From: Ornatilinea apprima
GTDB lineage: Bacteria; Chloroflexota; Anaerolineae; Anaerolineales; Anaerolineaceae
Direction of reading: 5' to 3'
DNA: 64,000 nt
Assembly: GCF_001306115.1 (NCBI RefSeq)
Contig: NZ_LGCL01000040.1
Location: 1 to 64,000, forward strand
The position numbers were made by a program, and so were the translations under genes. The notes under the pieces are model-generated. The model was not told the DNA's origin. It did not search any database and saw nothing but the letters and a program-made list of their open reading frames with translations. Positions 1-8,545 of this stretch are shown piece after piece (the stretch's first letter is position 1; each line of letters opens with the position of its first letter).

Positions 1-56
1 GGTTCCTCCTGGCTTCGTTTCCGTATGCCAGTAGGTTAATCGATTTTGACCATGTC

Positions 57-170
57 TGAAAGTGGCGTAGTGTTGCTGAAGATCTCTGGTACATCGTTGC
101 TGAATATCTGTGGCGTAGTGTTGGTGAATATCGCTGGTACATCTTTGCTGAATGTCACTGGTACATTATA
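57..170. repeat. 24-bp tandem repeat, two alternating unit types
   Basis: Four full units and one partial unit of exactly 24 bp (57-80, 81-104, 105-128, 129-152, 153-170) lie head to tail. All full units end in TTGCTGAA or TTGGTGAA. The middle alternates between TGGCGTAGTG (units 1 and 3) and TGGTACATC (units 2, 4 and, partly, 5), so the array is also a 48-bp higher-order repeat. It sits directly in front of a truncated Rhs gene. Its function is unknown. The period is a multiple of three, so it could be a relic of coding sequence. Confidence 0.75.
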
Positions 171-186
171 GGGCGTTCAATGACAC

Positions 187-1056
187 TTGTACTGGTACCG
201 CTCCCGTTGGTTCGACGGCGAGCTGGCCCATTTTGTTCAAGCGGATAGCTTAATTCCTGACCCGGGAGATCCGCTGGCATGGGATCGGTATGCTTACTCT
301 TTGAATAACCCGATTAGATATAACGATCCATCGGGGCATTGCGCAATATCCGCATCGTCCATAGTGTCTCCATTTGGAATATTTGGATTATATGGAAGTT
401 GTGTCCAAAATGTCGTTGATGCATACAACGCATATCAGTCAGGAGAGACAAGGCCTGGTGTTCTATATTTGGAGGCAACAGGGATAAAGGATGCAATCGT
501 TTCCCTAGCAGAAGATGTTCACCAGATGAATAGTGACGCAAGTACAGTCTTTTCTTATGCCCCTTTGGAAGAGAGAATCCTTCCATCTATTCGAGTAGGC
601 ACATTTGCTGTAGGTACAGCCGCAAATATTGTTGGAGGAGTTCAAGCAGCGAGAGGGATCCTAGCATTTTCTCGAAGTGGTACAGGTAGTTCCCAATATT
701 ATGTGGAAGGCACAACAAGGATGGAAACATTTGGTCCAGGCGATGAACTTTACAGGGTATATGGAGGGAAATCACCACAGCAGGGACAATTCGCTTTTAC
801 CAAAAATCCTGGTAACCAGATAACAGCAATCAGAAATGGGGCATTGCCCCCAACAAATACAACAACTTCGATAACTCGTATTTCATTTTCTGGCCCAGTT
901 GATGCAGAAGTAAGTAAAGTGGCATCAATGTTTGGTCAACCAGGTGGATTTACGCAGGTCAAATTGCCTAGATCACCCTTCACAACCTTTTCCGCCGGTA
1001 GGCCATTACCACTTGGATTTATGCCGTTCGTACCGACTAGTTATGATGCTCAGTGA
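187..1056 (+). pseudogene. Rhs core C-terminus with polymorphic toxin-like tip, 5'-truncated
   Basis: The first 50 residues (YWYRSRWFD, FVQADSLIPDPG, DRYAYSLNNPIRYNDPSGH) are the conserved end of an Rhs repeat-associated core. This part normally sits at the C-terminal end of a protein of over 1000 residues. Here an in-frame TGA at 181-183 precedes it, so the body of the protein is missing. After the DPSGH junction about 240 residues are unlike Rhs core and would be the variable tip. They include a glycine-rich hydrophobic stretch and a segment with LYRVYGG and LPPTNT, which recalls tips seen in other polymorphic toxins, possibly ADP-ribosyltransferase-like. That tip assignment is a guess from motif memory. 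The next gene overlaps its stop, as expected for a toxin and immunity pair. The only available start is TTG at 187 with no convincing ribosome site, so it is probably an orphan cassette or pseudogene. Confidence 0.6.
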
Positions 1057-1477
1057 GAATTGGAGTGACTTTGACATGACCCCGACAAATACATACGAAA
1101 TAGTAAATGGTGAATTACGGATCAGTTCGCAAGTGACCGGAAAAGTTTTGTGGGAAGGAAAACCTAAAGGGTATGATGTAACAGCGGTATTACCCATAGA
1201 GGGTCTGAATGATTATATAGTTCTGTTGGAATGGTTAAAATCGGGCTTGGAAAACCAGAAAAACCTAGTAAGACTTGATCCATATGGAAATATCGTTTGG
1301 GAAGTAGGAGATCCCCCGAGAGATGTATTTGTTGGACTGGAACGGGGACAAGAGCCAGAGTCATACACGCAAATTATGATTGAAAATTCCCAATTGATAG
1401 CCTCCTCTTATTCTGGATTTGCAGATTATATTAATATTGAAACAGGTTTTATTTTTAAAACGGAATTTGTAAAGTAG
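1043..1477 (+). CDS. Small protein behind the Rhs tip, probable immunity protein
   Basis: The start is either ATG at 1043 or 1046, overlapping the toxin-like gene, or ATG at 1076, which has GGAG about 10 nt upstream. The product is 120-144 residues, hydrophilic, without a signal peptide or membrane span. It contains a segment with NLVRLDPYGNIVWEVGDPP, a beta-hairpin style often seen in beta-rich immunity proteins. I do not recognise a named family. Position and overlap with the Rhs tip gene are the main reasons for the immunity call. It lies in AT-richer sequence than the chromosomal genes that follow, consistent with a horizontally moved cassette. Confidence 0.5.
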   Translation: MMLSENWSDFDMTPTNTYEIVNGELRISSQVTGKVLWEGKPKGYDVTAVLPIEGLNDYIVLLEWLKSGLENQKNLVRLDPYGNIVWEVGDPPRDVFVGLERGQEPESYTQIMIENSQLIASSYSGFADYINIETGFIFKTEFVK

Positions 1478-1575
1478 AACTGGTTATGGACTGTTAAAAG
1501 AGGCAATATAAACCTAACGCCAGGAGGCAAACGTTCCTACGTTGGAAAAGATCTTCGGTTTTCCCGTACCTTACC

Positions 1576-1835
1576 TTACTTCGGTTTCAACCTGCTGGGC
1601 GGCAGCCTAAAAGTCTTCGTGCCCAAGGGGAGCTTTTCGAGATCGGCCCCGATCCCAAAGCGGTCCAATTAGTTCCTCGTAAACTGCAAAACGCTCTGCT
1701 TGCCCGGCAGGTTTCGCACCTTAACAGCATAGACCAGCTTGAACAGGCTGCAGGCCACGTCGCGCGGGTCGTTGTGCTTGTCGACCACTTCCCGTTGTAG
1801 TACGTGCCAGATGATGATCAAGAGCTTTCTAGAAA
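1576..1835 (-). pseudogene. Degenerate transposase-like C-terminal remnant
   Basis: Reading the minus strand gives VLQREVVDKHNDPRDVACSLFKLVYAVKVRNLPG, then QFTRN, a TAA stop, and then LDRFGIGADLEKLPLG in the same frame. A one-base shift then restores KTFRLPPSRLKPK, which ends at TAA (1576-1578). A continuous protein is therefore broken by a nonsense codon (probably CAA to TAA) and a frameshift. The pattern resembles the end of a transposase, but I cannot name the family and no terminal inverted repeats were found. Its upstream side runs directly into an Rhs fragment on the other strand. Confidence 0.4.
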
Positions 1836-1842
1836 TTGCTCC

Positions 1843-2053
1843 GCAGGCCACCCCGACGCTGACCACCACCACCACCCCGGAGACCGGGCAAGCCAGCTAC
1901 CTCTACGACGGCGACGGCAACCTGGCGCGCGGCATCGTCAACGGCGTGGTGACCTTCTACCCCGGACGGCACTACAACCGTGAAGTGGACGACGCAAATG
2001 GTACGGTCAAGAAGTTTTACACCCTGGGCCGCGCCACCGTCGCCGTGCGTTAG
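1843..2053 (+). pseudogene. Rhs repeat remnant
   Basis: About 70 codons ending in TAG at 2051-2053 read as one Rhs (YD) repeat: SYLYDGDGNLARGIVNG, VTFYPGRHYNREV, KFYTLGRATVAVR. This matches the usual YxYDGxGN...YYxGxxY...YY pattern of an Rhs core, but there is no start, no further repeats and no C-terminal core. It is a scrap of a second Rhs gene, or of the same one that supplied the tip at 187-1056, split by the transposase-like remnant. Confidence 0.65.
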
Positions 2054-2157
2054 TAGGTTCGCTCCTGCTGAAAAGCGGTGCGGCATGCTCCGATCAGCCG
2101 AAACAACTCCTGCTATAAGGCTGGATTCCCCGAATTTTTTATGTTACGATCGTGTAG

Positions 2158-2221
2158 AAGAGAGGCCTTTCTTCCTGGAGCTTGTTTTTGCAAACTTACT
2201 CCAGGCTAAAAGATCTCTCTT
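2158..2221. repeat. Nested inverted repeat at the end of the rbs operon
   Basis: An outer pair AAGAGAG (2158-2164) and CTCTCTT (2215-2221) encloses an inner pair CCTGGAG (2174-2180) and CTCCAGG (2199-2205). It lies about 50 bp beyond the rbsD stop on the side where minus-strand transcription would end. There is no clean U tract on the minus-strand transcript, so a terminator role is possible but not shown. The 2054-2273 gap holds nothing else that I can see. Confidence 0.4.
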
Positions 2222-2273
2222 TTCGTTTTGCCTTTTTAAAAGGAGTGAACTTCAGTATCGTAGTCTTTTCCGT

Positions 2274-2669
2274 TTAGAACGCAACCCCCGCGACCAGGAT
2301 AACATTGGCATATGGTTTGCATTCACCGGTGCGCACCACGGCCCGCGCGTCAGCAGACCGGCGTTTGAGCTCCTCGTGCGAGACGTATTCCACCTTCACA
2401 CCGGGGAGCAGCGCGCGAACGTCCTGTTCAAACTGCGGGTTATTCTGGGTGGTTTCGCTTGCCAGAATCACATACTCCACTTGCAGTTCAGAGAGGACGG
2501 CTCGCAGGGTTTCGATGGCGCCGGGCACCCCGCGCACCAAAGCCAGGTCAATGCGCTCGGTGCTGGCAGGGATGGGCAGCCCCGCGTCGCCAATCACCAG
2601 TGTATCGAAGTGACCCATGGTGGAAATGAGGTAGGAAAGGTCTGAGTTCAGCAAGGTGGTTTTTTTCAT
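2274..2669 (-). CDS. rbsD: D-ribose pyranase
   Basis: This 131-residue cytoplasmic protein interconverts the beta-pyranose and beta-furanose forms of D-ribose so that ribokinase receives the furanose. The family is about 130-140 residues, so this is full length. The N-terminal segment STMGHFDTLVIGDAGLPIP carries the conserved catalytic His and the Gly/Pro-rich binding loop. The C-terminus YANVILVAGVAF is typical, with the conserved Tyr and Asn. The ATG overlaps the rbsK stop by four bases, so translation is coupled. It is the last gene of lacI-rbsK-rbsD. No ribose transporter gene is present nearby. Confidence 0.93.
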   Translation of the reverse strand: MKKTTLLNSDLSYLISTMGHFDTLVIGDAGLPIPASTERIDLALVRGVPGAIETLRAVLSELQVEYVILASETTQNNPQFEQDVRALLPGVKVEYVSHEELKRRSADARAVVRTGECKPYANVILVAGVAF

Positions 2670-3574
2670 GCGTTTTGCTCCTTTAAGAATTTTTCAACTT
2701 CGGAACGAATGGGCAGGGATGGCTGCGCCCCCGGACGCGTAACGGAGATGGCGGCAGCGGCACTGGCAAAGCGGGCAGCCTGCGGCAGCGGTTGGCCCTG
2801 GGTGAGCGCCACGGCCAGCGCGCCAACAAAGGAGTCGCCGGCGGCTGTGGTATCCACAGGGGTTACTTTGAAGGCGGGGATATGCTGGCGCTCTCGGGCG
2901 GAAACCAGCAGCGCGCCGTCTTCACCGAGGGTAACGACCAGTTGTTTGACGCCCAGACCCAACAAGGCTTGAATGGCGGATTCCATATCGGGTTGATTGC
3001 TGATGAGCAGCAGTTCGTGCTGGTTGGGAATGAGAATGTCCACCTGGCGCAGAATCTCTATCGGGATCTGCTGGGCGGGGGCCGGATTCAAGAGCACAGG
3101 AATATTTTTCTGATGGGCGAGTTCAACGGCGCGCTGGTTGACCGGCATGGGGACTTCCAATTGCAGCACCAGGGCGGCGGCTTCATCAAAGGCGGATTCA
3201 GCGGCGTCCAGGTCAGATGTGGTCAGGCAGGTATTCGCGCCGGATATGACCACAATCGTGTTTTGACCGTCATCACTCACGGTGATCAGGGCGAGGCCGG
3301 TTGGCTGCCCGCTGACCGCCTCAATCCACTGGGCGTCGATGCCTTCCTGCGCGGCAATCTCCAGCAGCTGCTGGCCGAAACCATCCGCTCCAACCCTTCC
3401 GATCATGGTAACGGGCGCGCCGATCCGCGCGGCGGCGACGGCCTGATTGGCCCCTTTTCCGCCGGGGAAGGTGTGGAATTGACTGCCAAAAATCGTTTCG
3501 CCTACTTTGGGGTGGCGCGGCGCCTGCACAACCAGGTCCATATTCAAACTGCCAACAACCAGGATCTTCTTCAT
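2666..3574 (-). CDS. rbsK: Ribokinase
   Basis: This 302-residue PfkB-family sugar kinase phosphorylates D-ribose to ribose 5-phosphate, feeding the pentose phosphate pool. Near the N-terminus GSLNMDLV and the FPGGKGANQAVAAARIGA signature bind the sugar. Near the C-terminus DTTAAGDSFVGALA carries the catalytic Asp and the anion hole. Length and spacing match RbsK. It overlaps the lacI gene upstream and rbsD downstream by four bases each (ATGA), so the three genes form one coupled operon. Regulation is expected through the operators in front of lacI. Confidence 0.95.
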   Translation of the reverse strand: MKKILVVGSLNMDLVVQAPRHPKVGETIFGSQFHTFPGGKGANQAVAAARIGAPVTMIGRVGADGFGQQLLEIAAQEGIDAQWIEAVSGQPTGLALITVSDDGQNTIVVISGANTCLTTSDLDAAESAFDEAAALVLQLEVPMPVNQRAVELAHQKNIPVLLNPAPAQQIPIEILRQVDILIPNQHELLLISNQPDMESAIQALLGLGVKQLVVTLGEDGALLVSARERQHIPAFKVTPVDTTAAGDSFVGALAVALTQGQPLPQAARFASAAAAISVTRPGAQPSLPIRSEVEKFLKEQNA

Positions 3575-4575
3575 GGTTTCTCCTCATGAGTGGTTTTTCG
3601 AATGATCAAAGTGGTGGGTAAGATTTCGCGGCGCGCCGGCAGCCAACCATCGGCAATGCGTTCCAGCAGCAACCGCACAGCGGTCTCTCCGATTTGTGCT
3701 TTGGGTTGGGCAACCGTGGTCAGCGGGGGGTGCGTATAGGATGCCAGCTCGATATCATCAAAGCCGATCACTTCCAGTTCTTGGGGAACCATTACGCCCA
3801 ACTCCGCCGCCGCGCGCAGAACGCCGATGGCCATCATGTCGTTACAGCAGAAGATGGCATTCGGGCGTTGGGCGGCTTTGAGCCAGTGGAGTGCAGCCTG
3901 GTACCCTGAGTGGGGATGGAAATCGCCGCGCAAGACCCATTCTTCGCGAAGCTCGATACCGGCTTCGTGCAGCGCTTGCTGGAACCCGACGAGCCGTTGG
4001 GCGCTGGGCGTGAGGTTGGACGGCCCAGTGATGCAGGCCGCCCGCAGATTGGGGATTTGCGCCAGATGGCTGCCCGCTTGTCTGCCCCCCGAAAGGTTAT
4101 CCGTGATCACCGTATCCAGCTCGAGCTGGCTGCAATCGCGGTCAATGACCACCACCGGAAGGCCGCGCGTGGCGATCTCTTGCAGCGCGTCCGGCTGGTC
4201 TCCGGCGGCAACGAAGATCAGGCCGTCTACCTGCTTGTTCTGCAGCACTTCGGTGTAGACGCGTTCTTTGGCCTGATCGCCTTCGGTGTTGCACAGGATA
4301 ACGCTGTATTGGCTGCGAAAGGCGGCATTTTCAATTGCCCGGCCTACTTCGGCGAAGAAGGGGTTGGCGCTGTCTGGCAAAATCAGGCCAATCGTTTTGG
4401 TTTCTCCGCTCCGCAGCGAGCGCGCCAGGGCGTTGGGCCGGTAGCCCAACTCTTGCATGGCTGCCAGCACGCGCTCGCGCACCGGGGTGGAGACGCGGCG
4501 GGTGTTGTTGATGACGTGCGAAACGGTGGTATAAGAAACGCCAGCTTTTTGGGCAACTTCACGAATGGTGGGCAT
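3571..4575 (-). CDS. rbsR: LacI-family repressor of the ribose operon
   Basis: A 334-residue regulator with an N-terminal helix-turn-helix (PTIREVAQKAGVSYTTVSHVINN, then the hinge helix NALARSLRSG) and a periplasmic-binding-like effector domain (TKTIGLILPDSANPFF, FCCNDMMAIGVL, VIGFDDIELASY). I chose the ATG at 4575 because the helix-turn-helix starts there, as in all family members. Upstream in-frame ATGs would place the operators inside the gene. It precedes and overlaps rbsK, so D-ribose is the likely effector. Two operator-like palindromes lie 31-58 bp before the start, implying autoregulation of the whole operon. The specific ligand is inferred from context only. Confidence 0.88.
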   Translation of the reverse strand: MPTIREVAQKAGVSYTTVSHVINNTRRVSTPVRERVLAAMQELGYRPNALARSLRSGETKTIGLILPDSANPFFAEVGRAIENAAFRSQYSVILCNTEGDQAKERVYTEVLQNKQVDGLIFVAAGDQPDALQEIATRGLPVVVIDRDCSQLELDTVITDNLSGGRQAGSHLAQIPNLRAACITGPSNLTPSAQRLVGFQQALHEAGIELREEWVLRGDFHPHSGYQAALHWLKAAQRPNAIFCCNDMMAIGVLRAAAELGVMVPQELEVIGFDDIELASYTHPPLTTVAQPKAQIGETAVRLLLERIADGWLPARREILPTTLIIRKTTHEEKP

Positions 4576-4605
4576 GGGATGGGCACCTTCGGTTGAAAAC
4601 ATATC

Positions 4606-4633
4606 GCGCAAACGGTTGCGCAAACGTTTGCTT
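4606..4633 (-). promoter_or_regulatory. Two overlapping LacI-type operators
   Basis: GCGCAAACGGTTGCGC (4606-4621) and GCGCAAACGTTTGCTT (4618-4633) share four bases. The second contains the perfect palindrome GCAAACGTTTGC with the central CG step typical of LacI-family sites. The two centres are about 12 bp apart, close to one helical turn, so two dimers could bind on nearly the same face. The site lies just upstream of the lacI-rbsK-rbsD start. Confidence 0.75.
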
Positions 4634-4764
4634 AACCATAGCAATTTTTAATGGCAGAGTCAATAGAATCATCCTTTCTCTTCGCGTAATTCAGATACAG
4701 GGATGCGCATCTATGCTGGTATTTTCGCGTTGGAAAAATAGCGGCTTTATTCCTTAATGCCGAA

Positions 4765-4770
4765 TATAAT
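4765..4770 (+). promoter_or_regulatory. -10-like hexamer before the clostripain-like gene
   Basis: A perfect TATAAT lies 83 bp before the ATG at 4853. No good -35 hexamer is found at 16-18 bp, so this is only a candidate. The ribosome site AGGAGG at about 4842-4847 is strong. Confidence 0.35.
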
Positions 4771-4852
4771 AGACCAATTGGAATACAAACATGGACTAGT
4801 TTCAGCGATCAACAGATTGTGAACCGCCCATGTCATTTTATAGGAGGAAGCA

Positions 4853-7075
4853 ATGAAGCCTTTGTATCGCTGGATCCTCAGCCTGACGTTATTGGTAGCC
4901 ATGATAGGGGGATTGACAGCCTGTGATGAGAATCTGGACTATGAAGAGTGGGAATACGAACCAGCCGCCGGGGAAGTTCAGGATGAAGAAGACTACAGTC
5001 AAGACGAGCAGGCGGAAGCAGATCAGCGGGTTGGTGCTGCTCTGGAACCCGCCGGTGACGGTTCCTGGCTGGTCATGCTGTATCAGGACGCTGATGATGA
5101 AACCCTGGAAGAAGATATCTTTACTGACCTGAATGAGGCGGAACGGGTGGGGTCGAGTGACATGGTGCAGATTGTAGCCCAGATCGACCGGTATGAGGAT
5201 GGCTTCGATGGCGATGGAGACTGGAGCGAAACGCGCCGGTATTACCTGACCGCCGATGAAGACCTGAGTTCGATCCAGTCGGAAGAAGTGGAGAATCTGG
5301 GCGAAGTGAACATGGCAGATGGTGAGGTGCTCAAAGATTTTGTGTTGTGGGCGATGAGTGAGTACCCGGCGGACCATTACGCTCTGATCCTTTCCGACCA
5401 CGGCACGGGCTGGCCGGGCGGGTGGAGTGACCCGGAGCCGGCGAACGATCCTGACGCCATGCTGGTCGATGGGTTTGACGACATGCTCTACCTGAACGAG
5501 ATCACCGCCGTGCTTGCGGAGGTTCAGGCGCAAACGGGTTTAGAAAAATTTGACCTGATCGGCATGGATGCCTGTTTAATGGGCAGCCTGGAGGTGTTCA
5601 GCGCGCTGGCCCCTTACGCGGAGTATGCCGTGGCTTCTCAAGAGACGGAGCCGGCCATGGGCTGGGCGTATACGGCCGTGTTGGAAGGTCTGAATGAGAA
5701 CCCGGCAATGGGCGGCAGCGGGCTGGCCGAATTGATTGTGGACACCTACATTGACAGCGACTCGATGATCATTGACCCGGACATGCGCGCCATTTACCTG
5801 GAGCGCGCCTACGATACCGATGAAGATATATCGCCTGCTGCGCTGGCGCGCGAAGAGAAAAAGTCCGTCACCCTGACGGCGGTAGACCTGGCGCGTGTGG
5901 CAGATTTGAACGCGTCTGTCGATGAGATGGCGCGCATTTTGAGTGACGGCATTAACCAAAAAGTAGTGGCGCGGGCGCGCTCGCACGCCCAGTCATTTGA
6001 ATCGGTCTTCGGGGATGATGAGCCATCTCCTTATATTGACCTGGGCCACTTTGTGAAGTTATTAAAGAAGGAAAGCACTTCCGAGCGCGTGGCGGCCGCG
6101 GCAGATGCCATTCGGGCGGCAATTGATGATGCCGTGCTGGCCGAAAAACATGGGGATGAAAAGAAAGGCGCGACAGGAATTTCGATTTACTTCCCCAATT
6201 CCGGATTGTTTGAGATGGAAGGCTCAGACTATCAGACCTATGTGCATGTCGCCGGGGATTTTACCAACGCATCTCTGTGGGATGAATTTTTGGTTTACCA
6301 CTACACCGGCGAGCCGCTCAGCGAGAGCGCTGCACCGGAAAAGCAAGTCACCGCGCCGGGCGCTGAAGTCGTGGAAATGACGGAAATGGAAGTCTCCGGC
6401 GATACGGCCAGCGTTGGCGAGCCGGTCACGATCAGCACGACAGTGATGGGCGAGCGGGTGGGCTATCTATATGTGTTCACCGGCATTCTGGGTGATGAAA
6501 CGGGCAATGTCTACATTCTGGATATTGATTACCTGGATTCAGACACGACCAAGGAAGAAGACGGTGTGATCTACCCTGATTGGGGTGATGAAGGCGAAAT
6601 AGAAATTGAGTTTGATTGGGAGCCGGTTCAATTTGCCATCACCGATGGAGAGACGTATATCCCCGCTCTGCTTGAGCCCGATGCCTACGGCGCTTCCCTG
6701 GAAGAGACTTCGTACACGGTGGATGGGTATTACACTTTCAATGGCGGCGACACGCGCTATGCCCGCCTGTATTTCAGCGGTGAAGGCTTTTTGTATCAGG
6801 TGATGGTCTTCAGCGGAATGGAGGATCGCGGCGCGATGGCCGAAGTGATCCCGGATGAGGGCGACACCTTCACTGTGTTTGAGCAGTGGATTGAATCGGG
6901 TGAAGACGGAGAAGTAACCTACTGGTACGCCGAGTCCGACTCGCTGACCTTTGGGGAAGAGCCCATTACCTGGGACTTTATCGAAGCGCCCGTCGGGGAC
7001 TATGTGGTTGGGCTGCTGGTGGAGGACCTGGACGGCAACCAGTATGAACAATATGTAACCGTATCGGTGGAGTAA
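4853..7075 (+). CDS. Clostripain-like (C11) cysteine peptidase lipoprotein
   Basis: This 740-residue exported protein has a signal peptide ending in the lipobox LTAC, so Cys24 would be lipidated and the protein membrane-anchored. A very acidic linker (residues 25-60) follows. The C11 domain covers about residues 68-480, with the strand WLVMLYQDADDE, the catalytic His in LSDHGTGWPGGW and the catalytic Cys in LIGMDACLMGSLEV, as expected for clostripain relatives that cut after Arg or Lys. The last 240 residues are beta-rich and acidic and look like an extra domain of unknown role. The gene stands alone with its own AGGAGG site and a hairpin after the stop. The high Asp/Glu content suggests calcium binding, but that is inference. 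Confidence 0.85.
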   Translation: MKPLYRWILSLTLLVAMIGGLTACDENLDYEEWEYEPAAGEVQDEEDYSQDEQAEADQRVGAALEPAGDGSWLVMLYQDADDETLEEDIFTDLNEAERVGSSDMVQIVAQIDRYEDGFDGDGDWSETRRYYLTADEDLSSIQSEEVENLGEVNMADGEVLKDFVLWAMSEYPADHYALILSDHGTGWPGGWSDPEPANDPDAMLVDGFDDMLYLNEITAVLAEVQAQTGLEKFDLIGMDACLMGSLEVFSALAPYAEYAVASQETEPAMGWAYTAVLEGLNENPAMGGSGLAELIVDTYIDSDSMIIDPDMRAIYLERAYDTDEDISPAALAREEKKSVTLTAVDLARVADLNASVDEMARILSDGINQKVVARARSHAQSFESVFGDDEPSPYIDLGHFVKLLKKESTSERVAAAADAIRAAIDDAVLAEKHGDEKKGATGISIYFPNSGLFEMEGSDYQTYVHVAGDFTNASLWDEFLVYHYTGEPLSESAAPEKQVTAPGAEVVEMTEMEVSGDTASVGEPVTISTTVMGERVGYLYVFTGILGDETGNVYILDIDYLDSDTTKEEDGVIYPDWGDEGEIEIEFDWEPVQFAITDGETYIPALLEPDAYGASLEETSYTVDGYYTFNGGDTRYARLYFSGEGFLYQVMVFSGMEDRGAMAEVIPDEGDTFTVFEQWIESGEDGEVTYWYAESDSLTFGEEPITWDFIEAPVGDYVVGLLVEDLDGNQYEQYVTVSVE

Positions 7076-7101
7076 AAAGCTGCCGAAGATGAACTGAAGA
7101 A

Positions 7102-7138
7102 AAACCGCCGGATCAGAAAGAGAATGATCCGGTGGTTT
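7102..7138. terminator. Bidirectional terminator hairpin
   Basis: AAACCGCCGGATCA (7102-7115) pairs with TGATCCGGTGGTTT (7125-7138), 14 bp with one G-U pair, around a 9-nt loop. It sits between the convergent clostripain-like and histidine kinase genes, with T-rich sequence on the plus side and A-rich sequence on the other, so it can serve both. Confidence 0.85.
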
Positions 7139-7155
7139 CATGAATTTTATAGGGA

Positions 7156-8544
7156 TTAAGCGTGTGCGGGCAGGGTCAGCGTAAACACGGCCCCGCCAGC
7201 GGGTGCATTGGCGGCGGTCAGGCTGCCGCCGTGCATCTGGGCTAATTGGCGGGCAATCGCCAGGCCCAGGCCGGTTCCGCCTTCCTGGCGGCTGCGCGAT
7301 TTATCGGCGCGATAAAACCGCTCGAAAATATAAGGAAGGCTTTCCTCAGGAATGCCCGCCCCGCTGTCTGCGATGGTGATCACCGCCGCGGACTGCCCCT
7401 GAGTGCCAAGCTCAATGCGAATGGCTCCATTTTCGGGGGTGTAGCGCAGGGCATTCGAGACCAGATTATTGAGAATCTGGTTGATGCGGTCTGGGTCAAC
7501 CTGAAATATCGCTTCTTCCTGAGGCAGACGGGTTTGGATGGTAATGTTGAGTGATTCGGCGCGGCTCTGGAAGCGGGCTGCCAGACGCTGAATCAGGTCT
7601 TTCAGGTCTGTTGGGCGGATTTGCATGCGCAGCTCGCCGGCATCGGCCAGGGCCAGGGTGCGCAGGTCTTCCACCAGATGGGCCAGCGTGTGGTTTTGTT
7701 CCATCACCGGGGCCAGGTTTTCCAGCGTGAGTGGGTAAATGCCGTCTTGAATGGCTTCCAGGTGGGCGCGTTGGATGGCCAGAGGGGTGCGCAGCTCATG
7801 CGCGATGTCAGCGGTCATGGCGCGGCGGTTGTCTTCAGAGCGTTCCAGCGACTCAGCCATCTGGTTAAAGGCGGAGCCGAGCCGTGAAAGTTCGTCCCGG
7901 CCGCGCACATCCACCCGCTGGTTCAAATCTCCACTGGAGAGGAACGACACGGCTTTGGTTAACTGTTGCACCGGGCGGCTGACGGCGTAGGCCAGCCCGA
8001 CCGATAAGACCAGCGCGACCACACCGGAAATCAGCGCGGCAGTCAGCAATCCACGGTTGAGGCTTTCGATCAGAGCGGTTTCTCCCAATTCACTCGGAAA
8101 CGCCATTCCTGCCTGCGGCAACAAATACCCAATCACTTTCCCCTCCAGTTGCAAGGTATAAGCGTCCTTTGATAGATCGGCGGGATTGAGAGAGACTTGG
8201 GAATTTTGATTCAATGTGTCAACAACGATTACGCCATTTTCATCGGCGATGCGCAGCGCGTCGGAAGGACGGTTTCCCTGCCCCATGCCCCTGCGGCCTC
8301 TTTCCATCATGCCAGACATCAAGATTTGATGGCCTAAAATCTCTTCAGCGCCGCTCCAGGAACGATTGGTTGCATAATAATCCTCTAGCTGTGTAATCAA
8401 CTCACTGGGCGCGATTCTTCCTCCGCGCAGCACATACGATTTTACTTCCTGCTCCAGGTTATGGCGCACGAAGAGCGCGATTGTGGCTGCCGTGATGAGG
8501 ATAATGATGCAGAATGCCAGGAAGAGTCGCCAACGCATGGACAT
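7156..8544 (-). CDS. Membrane sensor histidine kinase
   Basis: A 462-residue sensor kinase from ATG at 8544, with GGAG 8 nt upstream, one base after the response regulator stop. Order: transmembrane helix 1 (RLFLAFCIIILITAATIALFV), an extracytoplasmic sensor of about 130 residues, transmembrane helix 2, a HAMP linker, HisKA with the phospho-accepting His in DIAHELRTPLA, and the HATPase_c domain with N box NLVSNALRYTP, G1 DSGAGIP, F box FERFYRADKSR and G2 GTGLGLAIARQ. All catalytic motifs are intact. It resembles BaeS/envelope-stress kinases, but the signal is unknown. It is co-transcribed with the OmpR-type regulator. Confidence 0.92.
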   Translation of the reverse strand: MSMRWRLFLAFCIIILITAATIALFVRHNLEQEVKSYVLRGGRIAPSELITQLEDYYATNRSWSGAEEILGHQILMSGMMERGRRGMGQGNRPSDALRIADENGVIVVDTLNQNSQVSLNPADLSKDAYTLQLEGKVIGYLLPQAGMAFPSELGETALIESLNRGLLTAALISGVVALVLSVGLAYAVSRPVQQLTKAVSFLSSGDLNQRVDVRGRDELSRLGSAFNQMAESLERSEDNRRAMTADIAHELRTPLAIQRAHLEAIQDGIYPLTLENLAPVMEQNHTLAHLVEDLRTLALADAGELRMQIRPTDLKDLIQRLAARFQSRAESLNITIQTRLPQEEAIFQVDPDRINQILNNLVSNALRYTPENGAIRIELGTQGQSAAVITIADSGAGIPEESLPYIFERFYRADKSRSRQEGGTGLGLAIARQLAQMHGGSLTAANAPAGGAVFTLTLPAHA

Positions 8545-8545
8545 G

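Noticed and set aside
2158-2221. The nested inverted repeat as a definite rbs terminator
   Set aside because: No U tract follows it on the minus-strand transcript, so it was kept only as a repeat.
4889-5533. Long minus-strand reading frames inside the clostripain-like gene
   Set aside because: They mirror the codon pattern of the plus-strand gene, which has clear catalytic motifs and a signal peptide.
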